Source: Burkholderiaceae bacterium DAT-1
GTDB lineage: Bacteria > Pseudomonadota > Gammaproteobacteria > Burkholderiales > Chitinimonadaceae
Assembly (NCBI GenBank): GCA_019084025.1
Contig: JAHRBI010000001.1
Span: 434,001 to 498,000, forward strand
Direction: 5' to 3'
DNA: 64,000 nucleotides
A model generated the notes under the pieces. It did no database searches and had not been told where the DNA came from. It saw only the letters and a program-made list of their open reading frames with translations. The translations under genes were made by a program, and so were the position numbers. This document shows, piece after piece, positions 41,482 through 50,729 of this stretch. Position 1 is the first letter of the stretch. Each line of letters starts with the position of its first letter.

Positions 41482-42272
41482 ATGCCCCTGAACATAAAAG
41501 CGGTCAGCACAAAGTCCAGACCGAGAATAACCAGTGAAGACGTCACCACTGTGCGGGTCGTGGCGCCGGAAACGCCTTCCGCCGTAGGCTCAGCCTCATA
41601 ACCTTCAAACACTGCAATCAGCGAAACTGCCAGACCAAACACCACGCTCTTGATCACGCCATTGATCACATCATCACGCATGTCTACGCTGGATTGCATC
41701 TGTCCCCAGAATGCGCCCGCATCCACACCGATCAGTTTCACGCAGACCAGATAGCCGCCGATAATCCCCATCGTGGAAAACAGGATCGCCAGCATGGGCA
41801 TGGAAATCACCCCCGCCCAGAATCGCGGCGCGACCACACGTGCAACCGGGTCAACCGCCATCATTTCCATCGCAACGAGTTGTTCGGTGGTTTTCATCAG
41901 ACCGATTTCTGCGGTCATTGCCGACCCTGCACGGCTGGCGAAGAGCAAACCCGCCACGACCGGCCCCAGCTCGCGCAACAGCGACAGCGCCACCACGACG
42001 CCCACTGTTTCGGTTGCACCGAAGCGTTGCAGTTGTTCGAAAAACTGCAGTCCCAGCACCATGCCGACAAACAGGCCAGATACCAAAATAATGATCAGCG
42101 ACTGTACACCGCTGAAGTAAATTTCGCGGATAGTCAGTCCGGCGCGGCGAAAAGCCGTACTGGAGTGAAGCAGCAGCGTGAAGAAAAATCGCGTCGCGAA
42201 GCCCACCTTGATCAGCGCATCCACAAAGGGACGTCCAAGGGCGGACAGCCGCGCCACAAACCAGTCAGTCAT
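41478..42272 (-). CDS. mlaE: MlaE permease
   Basis: 264-residue MlaE/YrbE permease with five or six membrane segments: VQSLIIILVSGLFVGMVLGLQ, LLRELGPVVAGLLFASRAGSAMTAEIG, and FWAGVISMPMLAILFSTMGII. Inner-membrane core of the phospholipid transporter with MlaF. Its start overlaps mlaF by 8 bp. Confidence 0.96.
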   Translation of the reverse strand: MTDWFVARLSALGRPFVDALIKVGFATRFFFTLLLHSSTAFRRAGLTIREIYFSGVQSLIIILVSGLFVGMVLGLQFFEQLQRFGATETVGVVVALSLLRELGPVVAGLLFASRAGSAMTAEIGLMKTTEQLVAMEMMAVDPVARVVAPRFWAGVISMPMLAILFSTMGIIGGYLVCVKLIGVDAGAFWGQMQSSVDMRDDVINGVIKSVVFGLAVSLIAVFEGYEAEPTAEGVSGATTRTVVTSSLVILGLDFVLTAFMFRGI

Positions 42273-43083
42273 GTGGCACTCCCATCAATTGTTCTGCATA
42301 GGTTGCCGCCGGGTAATGGAACGGCACAGGGCCATCCGGCAGGCCGCCCACAAACTGGCGTACGAAAGGATCGTCGGAGGCACGGATTTCGTCGGGTGTT
42401 CCTTGAGCGACGATTCTGCCCTCGGACACGAAATAGACGTAATCGACAATCTCCAGCGATTCGATCACATCGTGCGTCACGACAATCGAGGTTGCACCGA
42501 GCGCATCGTTCAGTTCACGAATCAGCTTCCCGATGACACCAAGCGAGATGGGATCGAGGCCAGCGAAGGGCTCGTCATACATCATCAGCATCGGATCAAG
42601 CGCAATCGCACGCGCCAGGGCAACCCGACGCGCCATCCCGCCGGACAGCTCGGATGGCATGAGATGCGATGCACCACGCAAGCCGACCGCATGCAACTTC
42701 ATGAGTACCAGATCACGGATCATGGATTCACTGAGGTCGGTATGCTCGCGCATCTGAAAGGCGACGTTGTCATACACAGACAGATCGGTGAACAGCGCAC
42801 CGAACTGGAACAACATGCCCATGCGGCGGCGCAAGTCGTACAGATCATCACGATCAAGCGCATGCACGATCTTGCCATCGACTTTCACTTCGCCGGAGGT
42901 CGGCTTGACCTGCCCGCCAATGAGTCGCATCAGGGTGGTTTTGCCACAGCCGGAACCACCCATGATGGCAACAAGCTTGCCACGCGGAATGGTGAGGTTG
43001 ATCCCTTTCAGGATCGTTCGGGTGTCGTAAGCAAACGTCACATTGTTTACTTCGACCAAATTTGCAGAAGACACTGGATTCAC
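42265..43083 (-). CDS. mlaF: MlaF ATPase
   Basis: ATP-binding subunit of the Mla complex, 272 residues. Walker A GGSGCGKTTLMRLIGG, signature LSGGMARRVALARA, Walker B PMLMMYDEPFAGLDPIS and H-loop IVVTHDVIESL. First gene of the complete mlaFEDCBA operon; its promoter should lie in the 155-bp gap facing the sigma-54 activator gene. Confidence 0.96.
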   Translation of the reverse strand: MNPVSSANLVEVNNVTFAYDTRTILKGINLTIPRGKLVAIMGGSGCGKTTLMRLIGGQVKPTSGEVKVDGKIVHALDRDDLYDLRRRMGMLFQFGALFTDLSVYDNVAFQMREHTDLSESMIRDLVLMKLHAVGLRGASHLMPSELSGGMARRVALARAIALDPMLMMYDEPFAGLDPISLGVIGKLIRELNDALGATSIVVTHDVIESLEIVDYVYFVSEGRIVAQGTPDEIRASDDPFVRQFVGGLPDGPVPFHYPAATYAEQLMGVPHD

Positions 43084-43237
43084 TCTGTCTCTCAGTCAAC
43101 GCGCCATTTTAAGCATGATTGAAATTGTAATCAATTTTTCGGCCAAAATTTCTCGCATCGCAACAATTTGCATTTGACCGACAAACTGTTACATCATGTC
43201 GCAAGTTATTGTTTTATATATTGTACATGAGTTTAAT

Positions 43238-44467
43238 ATGATCCTACTCCAGCTTTCGACTCATCACAGCATCCCGCATGAGCACATCCGGCAAGCCCTC
43301 TCATTGGCCTTCAATGTCACGTCAAGCGGTGAACAGGGTCAACTGCTACTTTTGGCGCGGGAACCGTCCGGCAGCGCATCCACGCAACCCGTTTCAATCA
43401 AGCCCCCGGAAGAAGCAGACCTGCTTGCAACACTGGCATGGACGCTCAATCATCAGGATGGTTCCCCATCCTCACATCCGATCATGGGTCACAGTCCCCC
43501 CATCATCTCACTTCGTGAAACCATTGCACGGTATGCGCCCTTCATTTGGCCGGTGCTGATTACCGGAGAATCCGGCACAGGCAAAGAACTGGTCGCACAT
43601 GCGCTGCATGCCCTCAGTCCGCGTGCCGATCAGCCATTTATGCGCGTCAATTGCGCAACCTTACCAGAGAGTCTGGCCGAGTCCATTTTGTTTGGTTCGG
43701 CCAAGGGTGCATTTACAGGAGCAAGCAAAGATAGTCGCGGCTACTTCGAAACCTGTGGCGCCGGCACTTTATTTCTAGACGAAGTGGGCGAGTTATCGCC
43801 GGAGGTGCAAGCCAAACTCCTGCGCGTTCTGGAAAACCGTGAGTTCGTACGTGTGGGCGAAACAACAGTACGCATGACGTCAGCCCGCATTGTGGCAGCC
43901 ACCAATCGCGATCTGAACCAAGCAGTCGAGGAGGGATTGTTCCGCTCGGATTTGATGTACCGGCTCAATGTGCTGAATATCCAGACCCCGTCGCTCAGAC
44001 AGTGCGGCGCGGATCGCTGGATCTGGCTCGATCATTTTTTGAACTGCCGGGATGGGAACTCGCTCCGACCAGCACTGGACATCGGCGCGCTCCAACGCCT
44101 GGCGAACCATCCTTTTGCAGGCAATATGCGGGAGCTGCGCAATTTTGCATTTCGCTTGTGCACACACGCAGATCGGGCGTGTTTAAGCGCGGAGGATATC
44201 GAACCTCATCTGCCTCTACCTGTAGATACCTCCCACACCGAGCGTCGGCCTCATCCTCTGCAACCCGGTTTCAAACTGGATGACTGGCTGAAGCAGATTG
44301 AGGCCAGTGTCATTATGTCGGCACTCAATCAGTGCCAGCATAATAAAACTGATGCAGCACGCCTGCTAGGGATCAAGCGCACTACGCTGCTAGGCAAACT
44401 ACACGCGTTGTATCCATTGCTCATCATGTCTGACACGCTCTCTGATGATCTGCCATTATTTTTTTAA
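43238..44467 (+). CDS. Sigma-54-dependent transcriptional activator without receiver domain
   Basis: About 409 residues from the ATG at 43238 (the frame opens further up at 43196; neither has a good ribosome site). A short N-terminal region (about 1-90) without recognisable sensory domain; AAA+ domain with Walker A GESGTGKE, the sigma-54-contacting GAFTGA loop, Walker B GTLFLDEVGELSPEVQAKLL, and a Fis-type C-terminal helix-turn-helix (KTDAARLLGIKRTTLLGKL). First gene before the secretion operon and on the same strand, so probably its regulator; no -24/-12 sequence is visible between it and the secretin gene. Confidence 0.85.
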   Translation: MILLQLSTHHSIPHEHIRQALSLAFNVTSSGEQGQLLLLAREPSGSASTQPVSIKPPEEADLLATLAWTLNHQDGSPSSHPIMGHSPPIISLRETIARYAPFIWPVLITGESGTGKELVAHALHALSPRADQPFMRVNCATLPESLAESILFGSAKGAFTGASKDSRGYFETCGAGTLFLDEVGELSPEVQAKLLRVLENREFVRVGETTVRMTSARIVAATNRDLNQAVEEGLFRSDLMYRLNVLNIQTPSLRQCGADRWIWLDHFLNCRDGNSLRPALDIGALQRLANHPFAGNMRELRNFAFRLCTHADRACLSAEDIEPHLPLPVDTSHTERRPHPLQPGFKLDDWLKQIEASVIMSALNQCQHNKTDAARLLGIKRTTLLGKLHALYPLLIMSDTLSDDLPLFF

Positions 44468-44494
44468 TCATTTTACTTATATATTTTATAATTA

Positions 44495-45940
44495 ATGTAC
44501 AAATTAATCATATCCATCATGTTAATAGTCGCAATCCATCTTTCTGCCAGAGGTGAATCTGCCACGTACTCACTCGAAGTACGCGATGTCCCCTTACGCG
44601 AAGTGCTCACGGCACTCGCTGCCGACAGCGGGATGGAATTGCAAATCCAGACAGGCAGCGACGCTCGTCTTACGCTCCTATTGAAGAACAGACCGCTTGC
44701 CACGCTGCTGGAGGCAATTGCCCTACAAACAGGATTGCTGATCGAGATTCGCGATAAGCGCATTCTCGTCAACGATGATGTCCCTACCCTGCATACCTAC
44801 CGCGTGGACTATCCCCAGATCGCCCGACAGATGAAAGGGCATGTTTCCTTGTCTACCGCAGTTGGCACCACGGGTAGCGCACAGGCAAACGCCCCCCAGA
44901 CGGGCAATAGCAGTGAAACCGACCTCACTAGCGCCAGCGATCAGCAATTCTGGGGCCGACTGGAAAAGGCCATCGCCACATTACTGCAACCCGCCGCACC
45001 TCTGCAGGGCGATGCAAGTGCACCCGTGCCACGATTTGTTCTACACCCAGAAAGCGGGGTCATTGCTGCGTGGCTCAAACGTGGCGAACACCTTGCACTT
45101 ACCACCTTCCTGAACGATATCAATCTGCAATCACACCGGCAGATTCTGATCGACGCGGCACTGGTTGAGCTTGAACTCAAGGAGGAATTTTCAGCGGGTG
45201 TGAATTGGAGCGTGCTTTTAGGCGGAAAGCGACTGGAATTCGGTCAATCCAGCCTGGGTAGCAGATTGAGCACCGAGCCCTTCGGACTGGCGCGCTATTT
45301 GTCAGGCGACCTGAATGGCGTCCTGAAGCTACTTGAGTCAGTTGGCTCGGCGCGTGTGCTATCAAACCCGCGCATCATGGCGCTCAACAATCAAAGTGCA
45401 GTCTTGAAAGTAGTAGACGAAAAAGTCTACTTCAGTACACAAATCGATATCCGCGAGGCCACGGAGCGCACACCGGAGCGCCGCGTATACAGCAGTACGG
45501 TTCATACAGTCCCCGTCGGATTTGTGATGACAGTCCTGCCTCAGATCAGTGCTCATGGCGACCTTATCCTGCATATCCGCCCCACGATTAGCCGTATCAC
45601 CGGTTATCGGGATGATCCGGCAATTGCCATGCTGCAAGCAGATGGACTGGCCGCTCAAAGTATCCGCAATCCCGTTCCGGAAATTCAGGTACGCGAAATC
45701 GAATCACTCTTAACGCTCGCCGACGGGGAAACAGCCGTGCTCGGCGGACTGGTGCAGCAGCAGAGGGATCATGATCTGGATCGTGTGCCGGGCAGTCAGA
45801 CCTTTCCGTTTGGACTGGATCGGCTCTTTGGTAGTCAGTCACGTCTTGCTCGACGCACAGAGCTGCTGATTGTGCTCCGGGCACACATCAAGGCTGCAGA
45901 ATCCCGCTGGCCTGATGCCCTACCCGAGGAGGTTCGATGA
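44495..45940 (+). CDS. Secretin, MshL/PilQ-like
   Basis: 481 residues forming an outer-membrane secretin ring. Signal peptide (LIISIMLIVAIHLSARG), an N-terminal STN-like domain (YSLEVRDVPLREVLTALAADSGM, then LLKNRPLATLLEAIALQ), the MshL-style VDYPQIARQMKG segment, and the secretin core with LLESVGSARVLSNPRIMALNNQ and the closing IESLLTLADGETAVLGGLVQ and LLIVLRAHI. No lipobox. Opens a plus-strand run of secretion genes with 4-16-bp overlaps. Confidence 0.87.
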   Translation: MYKLIISIMLIVAIHLSARGESATYSLEVRDVPLREVLTALAADSGMELQIQTGSDARLTLLLKNRPLATLLEAIALQTGLLIEIRDKRILVNDDVPTLHTYRVDYPQIARQMKGHVSLSTAVGTTGSAQANAPQTGNSSETDLTSASDQQFWGRLEKAIATLLQPAAPLQGDASAPVPRFVLHPESGVIAAWLKRGEHLALTTFLNDINLQSHRQILIDAALVELELKEEFSAGVNWSVLLGGKRLEFGQSSLGSRLSTEPFGLARYLSGDLNGVLKLLESVGSARVLSNPRIMALNNQSAVLKVVDEKVYFSTQIDIREATERTPERRVYSSTVHTVPVGFVMTVLPQISAHGDLILHIRPTISRITGYRDDPAIAMLQADGLAAQSIRNPVPEIQVREIESLLTLADGETAVLGGLVQQQRDHDLDRVPGSQTFPFGLDRLFGSQSRLARRTELLIVLRAHIKAAESRWPDALPEEVR

Positions 45941-46221
45941 GCAGACCGATACGCATGATCCGTCTTGGCCGCACATCGAAGCATCACGGTCTGGCCTGGG
46001 TCATCTGCACGCTGATTAGCCTAGGCTGCTGGTGGCCCGTTCAATGGCATCCGGACACGCAGGCAGCATCTCGCACACCTTCTGCGCCAGCGACCAGTGA
46101 ACCGGCATCTGTCGCACTGCCAACGCCCCGACTGCAGTCCGCTGTCCAGATCCAGGGGAGCAAGCTGCAAGCCATTCCGCCCCTTCGACTGACCCGTATG
46201 CCCAACTCACAAGGCAAATGA
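45937..46221 (+). CDS. Small bitopic protein of the secretion operon
   Basis: 94 residues with a basic N-terminus, one membrane segment (about 18-36, GLAWVICTLISLGCWWPV) and a proline/serine-rich periplasmic tail ending in LQAIPPLRLTRMPNSQGK. No recognised family. Its start overlaps the secretin stop by 4 bp behind a strong GAGGAGG site, and the ATPase gene follows at once. Position between secretin and ATPase recalls small accessory genes of MSHA or type II operons (pilotin or inner-membrane connector), but that is inference. Confidence 0.6.
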   Translation: MSRPIRMIRLGRTSKHHGLAWVICTLISLGCWWPVQWHPDTQAASRTPSAPATSEPASVALPTPRLQSAVQIQGSKLQAIPPLRLTRMPNSQGK

Positions 46222-46224
46222 ACC

Positions 46225-47712
46225 ATGACAAGTCGTCCAACTGTCCGTTTTGGTGAATCATTAGTCGCTGAAGGCATCCTGCATCCTGACCAACTTCACC
46301 TGGCACTGACGGCACAACGCACCCTCGGCAAACCCATTGGCGAAACATTAATCGAGCTGGGCTTTTCTCAGGCGCAGGACATCTGGCCCAGACTTGCAAA
46401 AAGACTAGGAAATGAACTAGTCACCACACTGGATACGTGCATTGGCGAGATGCCATTCAGCCCTCATCTCGCACGCCGTTATCAAGTCTGGCCAGCCCGA
46501 CTGGACACTGCCGCTCGCACCATGACCCTGGCAATGTCACGCCCACAGGATACAGTTGTCCTGGACATGCTGACGCGGCATTTACATCGCGATTGGTTAA
46601 TCGAGCCTGCATTGTGCGACCCGCTCACTTTGGCGCAAGCACTGTCCCTGGAGCAGCGGCCGCCAATGGCGTGGCAGGATCTGGATGCGCCGGGCATACT
46701 GGATGACTGTCTGGGCGAGGCACATCGACTACGCGCCTCGGACATTCATTTCGAACCCGGACGCTACAGTGGTGATATCCGCATGCGAATTGATGGGGTG
46801 CTACATCTGCAGCACAGTGCCTCGCTCGATCGCTGGCCTCAGCTCATCAATCGCATCAAAACACTTGCGGGCATGGACATTACCGACACACGCCATCCTC
46901 AGGATGGCCGGTTTTCCTGGCAAGGCCAGCATGCAAAGCTGGAAATCAGAGTATCCAGCCTGCCCACAATCGACGGCGAGAAACTCGTGCTCCGCCTTGC
47001 GGACCTCAATATGGGTCCGCGCAGCCTGGCATCGCTTGGCCTGGCTCCACCAGTGCAATCCGCACTTGAGCTCGCCATGCGCTATCCCTCCGGGCTGATT
47101 CTTGTCTGCGGCCCCACGGGTTCGGGTAAGACATCTACGTTGCATGCGCTAGTCGCCACCCTATCCAGCCCCGGCATTCATATTGCGACGCTTGAAGACC
47201 CAGTGGAAGTCAGGTTACCCCACATTCGTCAAACCGCCATTTCCGAACAGCTGAATTTCCCGGATGGCATCCGTGCCCTGATGCGCCAGGATCCGGACAT
47301 CATTCTGATTGGCGAAATTCGGGATGCAGAAACTGCAGCCATGGCCATGCGCGCTGCCATGACAGGACATCTGGTCTTATCTACCGTACACGCATCCTCC
47401 ACTCGAAACGCCGTGCTGCGCATGGAGGAGCTGGGCATCTCAACGCGCCAGCTTGCCAGCGAACTGAAACTGATCCTGTCGCAGCGTCTGGTGCGTACAC
47501 AGTGTCCGCACTGCTTTGGCGCGGGATGCAGCCTTTGCCAGCATCGCGGCTTCAAGGGTAGAACCATTCTGGCCGAATGCCTGATACCTGACTGTACTGC
47601 ACTAGACAGTCTGCATCCGCAACACACCCTTCAGGATGATGCCCAACGCATTCTTCGTGCGGGGTTAACCACAGCGGCAGAAATCGAACGCGTGACAGGA
47701 TGGCGGCCGTGA
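46225..47712 (+). CDS. GspE/MshE-type secretion ATPase
   Basis: Cytoplasmic assembly ATPase of 495 residues. N-terminal N1E-like domain (VRFGESLVAEGILHPDQLHLAL), Walker A CGPTGSGKTSTLHAL, Asp box IATLEDPVEV, Walker B DPDIILIGEIRDAETA, His box TGHLVLSTVHASS, and a zinc site with four cysteines in CPHCFGAGCSLCQHRGF. All catalytic parts are intact. It pairs with the platform gene next to it; whether it drives a pseudopilus or a pilus cannot be told because no pilin gene is near. Confidence 0.9.
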   Translation: MTSRPTVRFGESLVAEGILHPDQLHLALTAQRTLGKPIGETLIELGFSQAQDIWPRLAKRLGNELVTTLDTCIGEMPFSPHLARRYQVWPARLDTAARTMTLAMSRPQDTVVLDMLTRHLHRDWLIEPALCDPLTLAQALSLEQRPPMAWQDLDAPGILDDCLGEAHRLRASDIHFEPGRYSGDIRMRIDGVLHLQHSASLDRWPQLINRIKTLAGMDITDTRHPQDGRFSWQGQHAKLEIRVSSLPTIDGEKLVLRLADLNMGPRSLASLGLAPPVQSALELAMRYPSGLILVCGPTGSGKTSTLHALVATLSSPGIHIATLEDPVEVRLPHIRQTAISEQLNFPDGIRALMRQDPDIILIGEIRDAETAAMAMRAAMTGHLVLSTVHASSTRNAVLRMEELGISTRQLASELKLILSQRLVRTQCPHCFGAGCSLCQHRGFKGRTILAECLIPDCTALDSLHPQHTLQDDAQRILRAGLTTAAEIERVTGWRP

Positions 47713-48785
47713 CACCATTTCTACGTCATTCTCGCGCCGCTTATCCGGTTCAAGATGAAGATCTGGCTGAGTTCTGCTTTCAGCTGGCCCAGCTACTCGA
47801 CGCTGGCTTACCTCTCGCGCAGGCATTGAAGCTGCAGCACGATCTGGTGGTTCATGCACGCTGGCGCACAGCCGTTCAGCAAATGGCGGCCATCATAGAA
47901 AGCGGCTTTCCCCTTTCGGATGCGCTGCGGCGCTGCGGGCTTCAGATTCCATTGCACTGTCTGGCCGTCATTCGAGCAGGCGAACTCAGCGGAAAACTAC
48001 CCGAAGCACTGGGTCGCCTGGAAGCCGTTTTGCAGCAACATGTCGCAGCGCGCAAACACTTACGGAAGGCACTGACCTATCCGGCACTGGTGCTGATGGT
48101 GGGTGGCGGAGCCAGCGTCTTTATCATTGGCTGGCTACTCCCTCAACTTGCCGGCATGTTCAGTGCGTTTGGCAGTCAGCCACCCGCTACGATGCGAGCC
48201 TTGCTGTCCGTGAATGAGGTGTTTCGCCAGGCACCTATCCTTTCCTGTCTCTGCCTATTCGCACCGCCCTTATGCTTCGGAATGGCCACGCTGCTATCTA
48301 CCCGATTCCAGCGATGGCTGGGGCATGTCCTGGAGTCCGCGCCAGTCATCGGCGCATGGCGGCAAGAATGGCGAGCCAGTCATCTGGCCTCACAGCTCGC
48401 CATGCTGTTCGAGTCCGGTATGCCCCTCGCAGAGTGCGTATCCGTCTGCGCACACAACCAGTCAAATCCAGAGCTTGGGCACTCTCTTCGACAGTGCTGC
48501 GTACATCTGGAAAATGGCCATCCGCTGAGTCTTGCCCTCGGCAGGCATCTTCGCTTGCCTAGCCTGTTTATCCAATTGATTCAAACAGGCGAACACACCG
48601 GTGCCCTGCTCTCTACCCTGAAACGCGCCCACACCTATTTCGAACGGCGGTGCCAGCAGCGCACCGATAAGCTCATCGCCAGTATCGAGCCTGCTTTGAC
48701 GCTGCTCCTTGGGGGAATCATGACAGGCATCATTGCCGCGGTGATGCTGCCCGTGTACGACTTAGTGGGCAAATTAGGAGGATAG
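47700..48785 (+). CDS. GspF/MshG-type inner-membrane platform protein
   Basis: 361 residues with the doubled GspF domain: the first copy AEFCFQLAQLLDAGLPLAQAL with VIRAGELSGKLPEALGRLEAVL, the second SQLAMLFESGMPLAECVSVC with LIQTGEHTGALLSTLKRA, and three membrane segments (about 128-150, 175-200, 322-346). The platform couples the ATPase to pilin assembly. Overlaps the ATPase gene by 13 bp. Confidence 0.9.
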   Translation: MAAVTPFLRHSRAAYPVQDEDLAEFCFQLAQLLDAGLPLAQALKLQHDLVVHARWRTAVQQMAAIIESGFPLSDALRRCGLQIPLHCLAVIRAGELSGKLPEALGRLEAVLQQHVAARKHLRKALTYPALVLMVGGGASVFIIGWLLPQLAGMFSAFGSQPPATMRALLSVNEVFRQAPILSCLCLFAPPLCFGMATLLSTRFQRWLGHVLESAPVIGAWRQEWRASHLASQLAMLFESGMPLAECVSVCAHNQSNPELGHSLRQCCVHLENGHPLSLALGRHLRLPSLFIQLIQTGEHTGALLSTLKRAHTYFERRCQQRTDKLIASIEPALTLLLGGIMTGIIAAVMLPVYDLVGKLGG

Positions 48786-48787
48786 CC

Positions 48788-49945
48788 ATGGGTCGGCACG
48801 ATCCGGATCTGATCCTGATAGACGATGATGGAATTTGGTTTCTGCCTGACAATACGCCATTGGATCAGGCCATTCAGCTAAGCGATCAGGATGACTGGCT
48901 TCCTGCACTGGGTCAGTCGACACGGCAGCTGTTTATACTGCTCAACTTGGCCAGCGAATCCATCAGCGAAATACCCCCGATGGCGAGCGAGCACGATTGG
49001 CAGCAGACTTGGTCAATGGGAGATCGCACCCTGCACTTTCACTGTCGCGAGGCCGGCATGCGCGACTGGCTGGCGCAGACGCTCAAGCCACTGTCCCGAC
49101 CCTGGCGAGTGGTCAGTGCAGCCATGCTGGCCGCGCACGCGCTGTTGCCGCATCTGCAGACGCCCACCTTGCTCGCCTTACCGCTAGGCAGACGTACACG
49201 CATGCTACTGTGTGAGCACGGTGCAATATTGCATAGCACCGACCATGGCGAGCAATTGGGAAACGATGATTGGATCAGGCCACAGCTGCAGGAATATCGC
49301 ATCCTCCGATTAGCCGCCCCTCTCACCCTGATGATCAGCACCGAGGCAAACGGAGAGGGTGTAGGGCAGCACGCAGAACGTGCAGGACTCGACATCTGCT
49401 TAATCGACATCCCGCCTGATATTTCTCTGCTTTCCGTACTGTGCCGCCAGGGAGGACTGCACTGTCCTGTGCTGATGCGGGCACCAGACATACTGTCCAG
49501 TCATGGTTACGCGAGCCCCGCATGGCAGCGCCGCTTTATCGCGCTCTCACTTGCCGCGCTCGGCTTGAGTGGGGTTCTGCATGGATACAGCCAGTCGACG
49601 CGTCACTATCTGGCAACCCGCCCGGCACCATTACCTCACGTGACGGAATCTTCGCATTCAGGTTCGCAGTCCGCCACATGGTCAGCGCTGATTGCCGATG
49701 CAGATGAACATCAGACTCGGCCCGATCGCGATTTGCATGCGCTGGCAGCCCGACTGATGCCGCCACCGGATATCCGAATTGACCAAATCCGCTGGCAATC
49801 TAACGGGGGAAATGTACGTAGTACGCTGACCTATCATGGCCCAGACGCCTCTGCGCGCATCTGGATCGATCAGCTGCAGCGAACACCGGGCCTGATCATC
49901 CATCAGGATACCCACACCCTGGACGTCACTCATCCATTGCCATGA
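48788..49945 (+). CDS. GspL/MshI-like actin-fold plus PilN-type protein
   Basis: 385 residues in three parts: a cytoplasmic region (about 1-245) with weak actin-like/ASKHA character as in GspL or PilM, one membrane helix (RFIALSLAALGLSGVLHG, about 250-268) and a periplasmic ferredoxin-like end (MPPPDIRIDQIRWQS, then STLTYHGPDASARIWIDQLQ). The layout cytoplasmic-TM-periplasmic is that of GspL, or of fused PilM-PilN/MshI. Residue-level similarity is low, so the call is from architecture and position. Strong AGGAGG site. Confidence 0.6.
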   Translation: MGRHDPDLILIDDDGIWFLPDNTPLDQAIQLSDQDDWLPALGQSTRQLFILLNLASESISEIPPMASEHDWQQTWSMGDRTLHFHCREAGMRDWLAQTLKPLSRPWRVVSAAMLAAHALLPHLQTPTLLALPLGRRTRMLLCEHGAILHSTDHGEQLGNDDWIRPQLQEYRILRLAAPLTLMISTEANGEGVGQHAERAGLDICLIDIPPDISLLSVLCRQGGLHCPVLMRAPDILSSHGYASPAWQRRFIALSLAALGLSGVLHGYSQSTRHYLATRPAPLPHVTESSHSGSQSATWSALIADADEHQTRPDRDLHALAARLMPPPDIRIDQIRWQSNGGNVRSTLTYHGPDASARIWIDQLQRTPGLIIHQDTHTLDVTHPLP

Positions 49946-50391
49946 TACCCACCCGCCTCGCCTCACTCATCGCGCCGTGTCTTGCCTTGCTAAGCAGCGT
50001 GCTGGCCATACATATGTCAGCCCAGGCATACGGACTAGCTGTGATGAGTCAGACCAGGATGCGTCCGGTGCAAAGTCCGCCATCCATACCTGCACCAACC
50101 GCCATCACACATGCACTTATCCATGATCCACGGGCCGCATGGCACACCGCGCGCTCCCCTCTTCCCCCTACCCTGATTACGATCGGAGATGCCGTGGCAC
50201 CTGACCCGAACGGGTGGTTGCACGTGTCTCTCGTGGTAGATGGCATATTTGTACATGATGTTGCCGCAATCGAATGGCTCGGTAGCCTGGCAATGCTTCC
50301 CGGGCGTGTGCACTTTGATCGCTGCATCCTGACGCGCACATCGGGCGCCCATTTGCGTTGCGAAGGTGAACTCAGATGGCTACAGCCATGA
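49942..50391 (+). CDS. PilO/GspM/MshJ-like bitopic protein
   Basis: 149 residues: N-terminal membrane segment (SLIAPCLALLSSVLAIHM, about 8-25) and a periplasmic domain with a ferredoxin-like rhythm (WLHVSLVVDGIFVHDVAAIE and HLRCEGELRWLQP). The start overlaps the preceding stop (ATGA). In MSHA, PilNOP and GspLM clusters the actin-like gene is followed by such a protein, so MshJ/PilO role is inferred. Confidence 0.5.
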   Translation: MIPTRLASLIAPCLALLSSVLAIHMSAQAYGLAVMSQTRMRPVQSPPSIPAPTAITHALIHDPRAAWHTARSPLPPTLITIGDAVAPDPNGWLHVSLVVDGIFVHDVAAIEWLGSLAMLPGRVHFDRCILTRTSGAHLRCEGELRWLQP

Positions 50392-50702
50392 ACACCCTGC
50401 TCCTTCTGGGGCTGCTATCCGTCCCACCACAGAACGAATCCCTTGGAACGCTCTTGTTTACGCCTCATGAACGACACGTGATTGACCAACAAGGTTCTGC
50501 GATTCCACAGCAAGGCAGGCTCGAGAGAAACGGCAAAATTTTGCGACTCTGGACACAAGACCGCGCATACGAACCCCATTTTTTTGCTCCCACCAGCAAT
50601 GAAAGAATACCCATTAAAAACAGAAAGATAGGCAAGAATCCCGGACAAAACCGGTCTCACACCGAAAAAAATTTGCAGAAAAAGGTTGACGCACCTTCTT
50701 AA
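50388..50702 (+). CDS. PilP/MshK-like small exported protein
   Basis: About 104 residues, start chosen at 50388 where ATGA overlaps the previous stop; an ATG at 50376 is in frame too. Signal-like N-terminus (TLLLLGLLSVPPQNES), then GTLLFTPHERHVIDQQ and GRLERNGKILRLWTQD, which resemble a short family that ends pilus-type operons (MshK/PilP-like). The last 35 residues are Lys/Asn-rich and unlike the rest, running into the tRNA-Phe promoter, so the natural C-terminus may have been altered. Confidence 0.5.
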   Translation: MNTLLLLGLLSVPPQNESLGTLLFTPHERHVIDQQGSAIPQQGRLERNGKILRLWTQDRAYEPHFFAPTSNERIPIKNRKIGKNPGQNRSHTEKNLQKKVDAPS

Positions 50703-50714
50703 ATCGGGTTTAAT
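50686..50714 (+). promoter_or_regulatory. Promoter of tRNA-Phe
   Basis: -35 TTGACG at 50686-50691, 17-bp spacer, -10 TTTAAT at 50709-50714, and a GC-rich discriminator (GCGCGTC), the form expected of growth-rate/stringently controlled stable-RNA genes. The -35 lies within the final codons of the preceding gene. Confidence 0.75.
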
Positions 50715-50729
50715 GCGCGTCTCACTTGC

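Noticed and set aside
43084..43237. Sigma-54 promoter ahead of the activator gene
   Set aside because: GGCC...CTCGC is present but its spacing (12 bases between GG and GC) does not match -24/-12.
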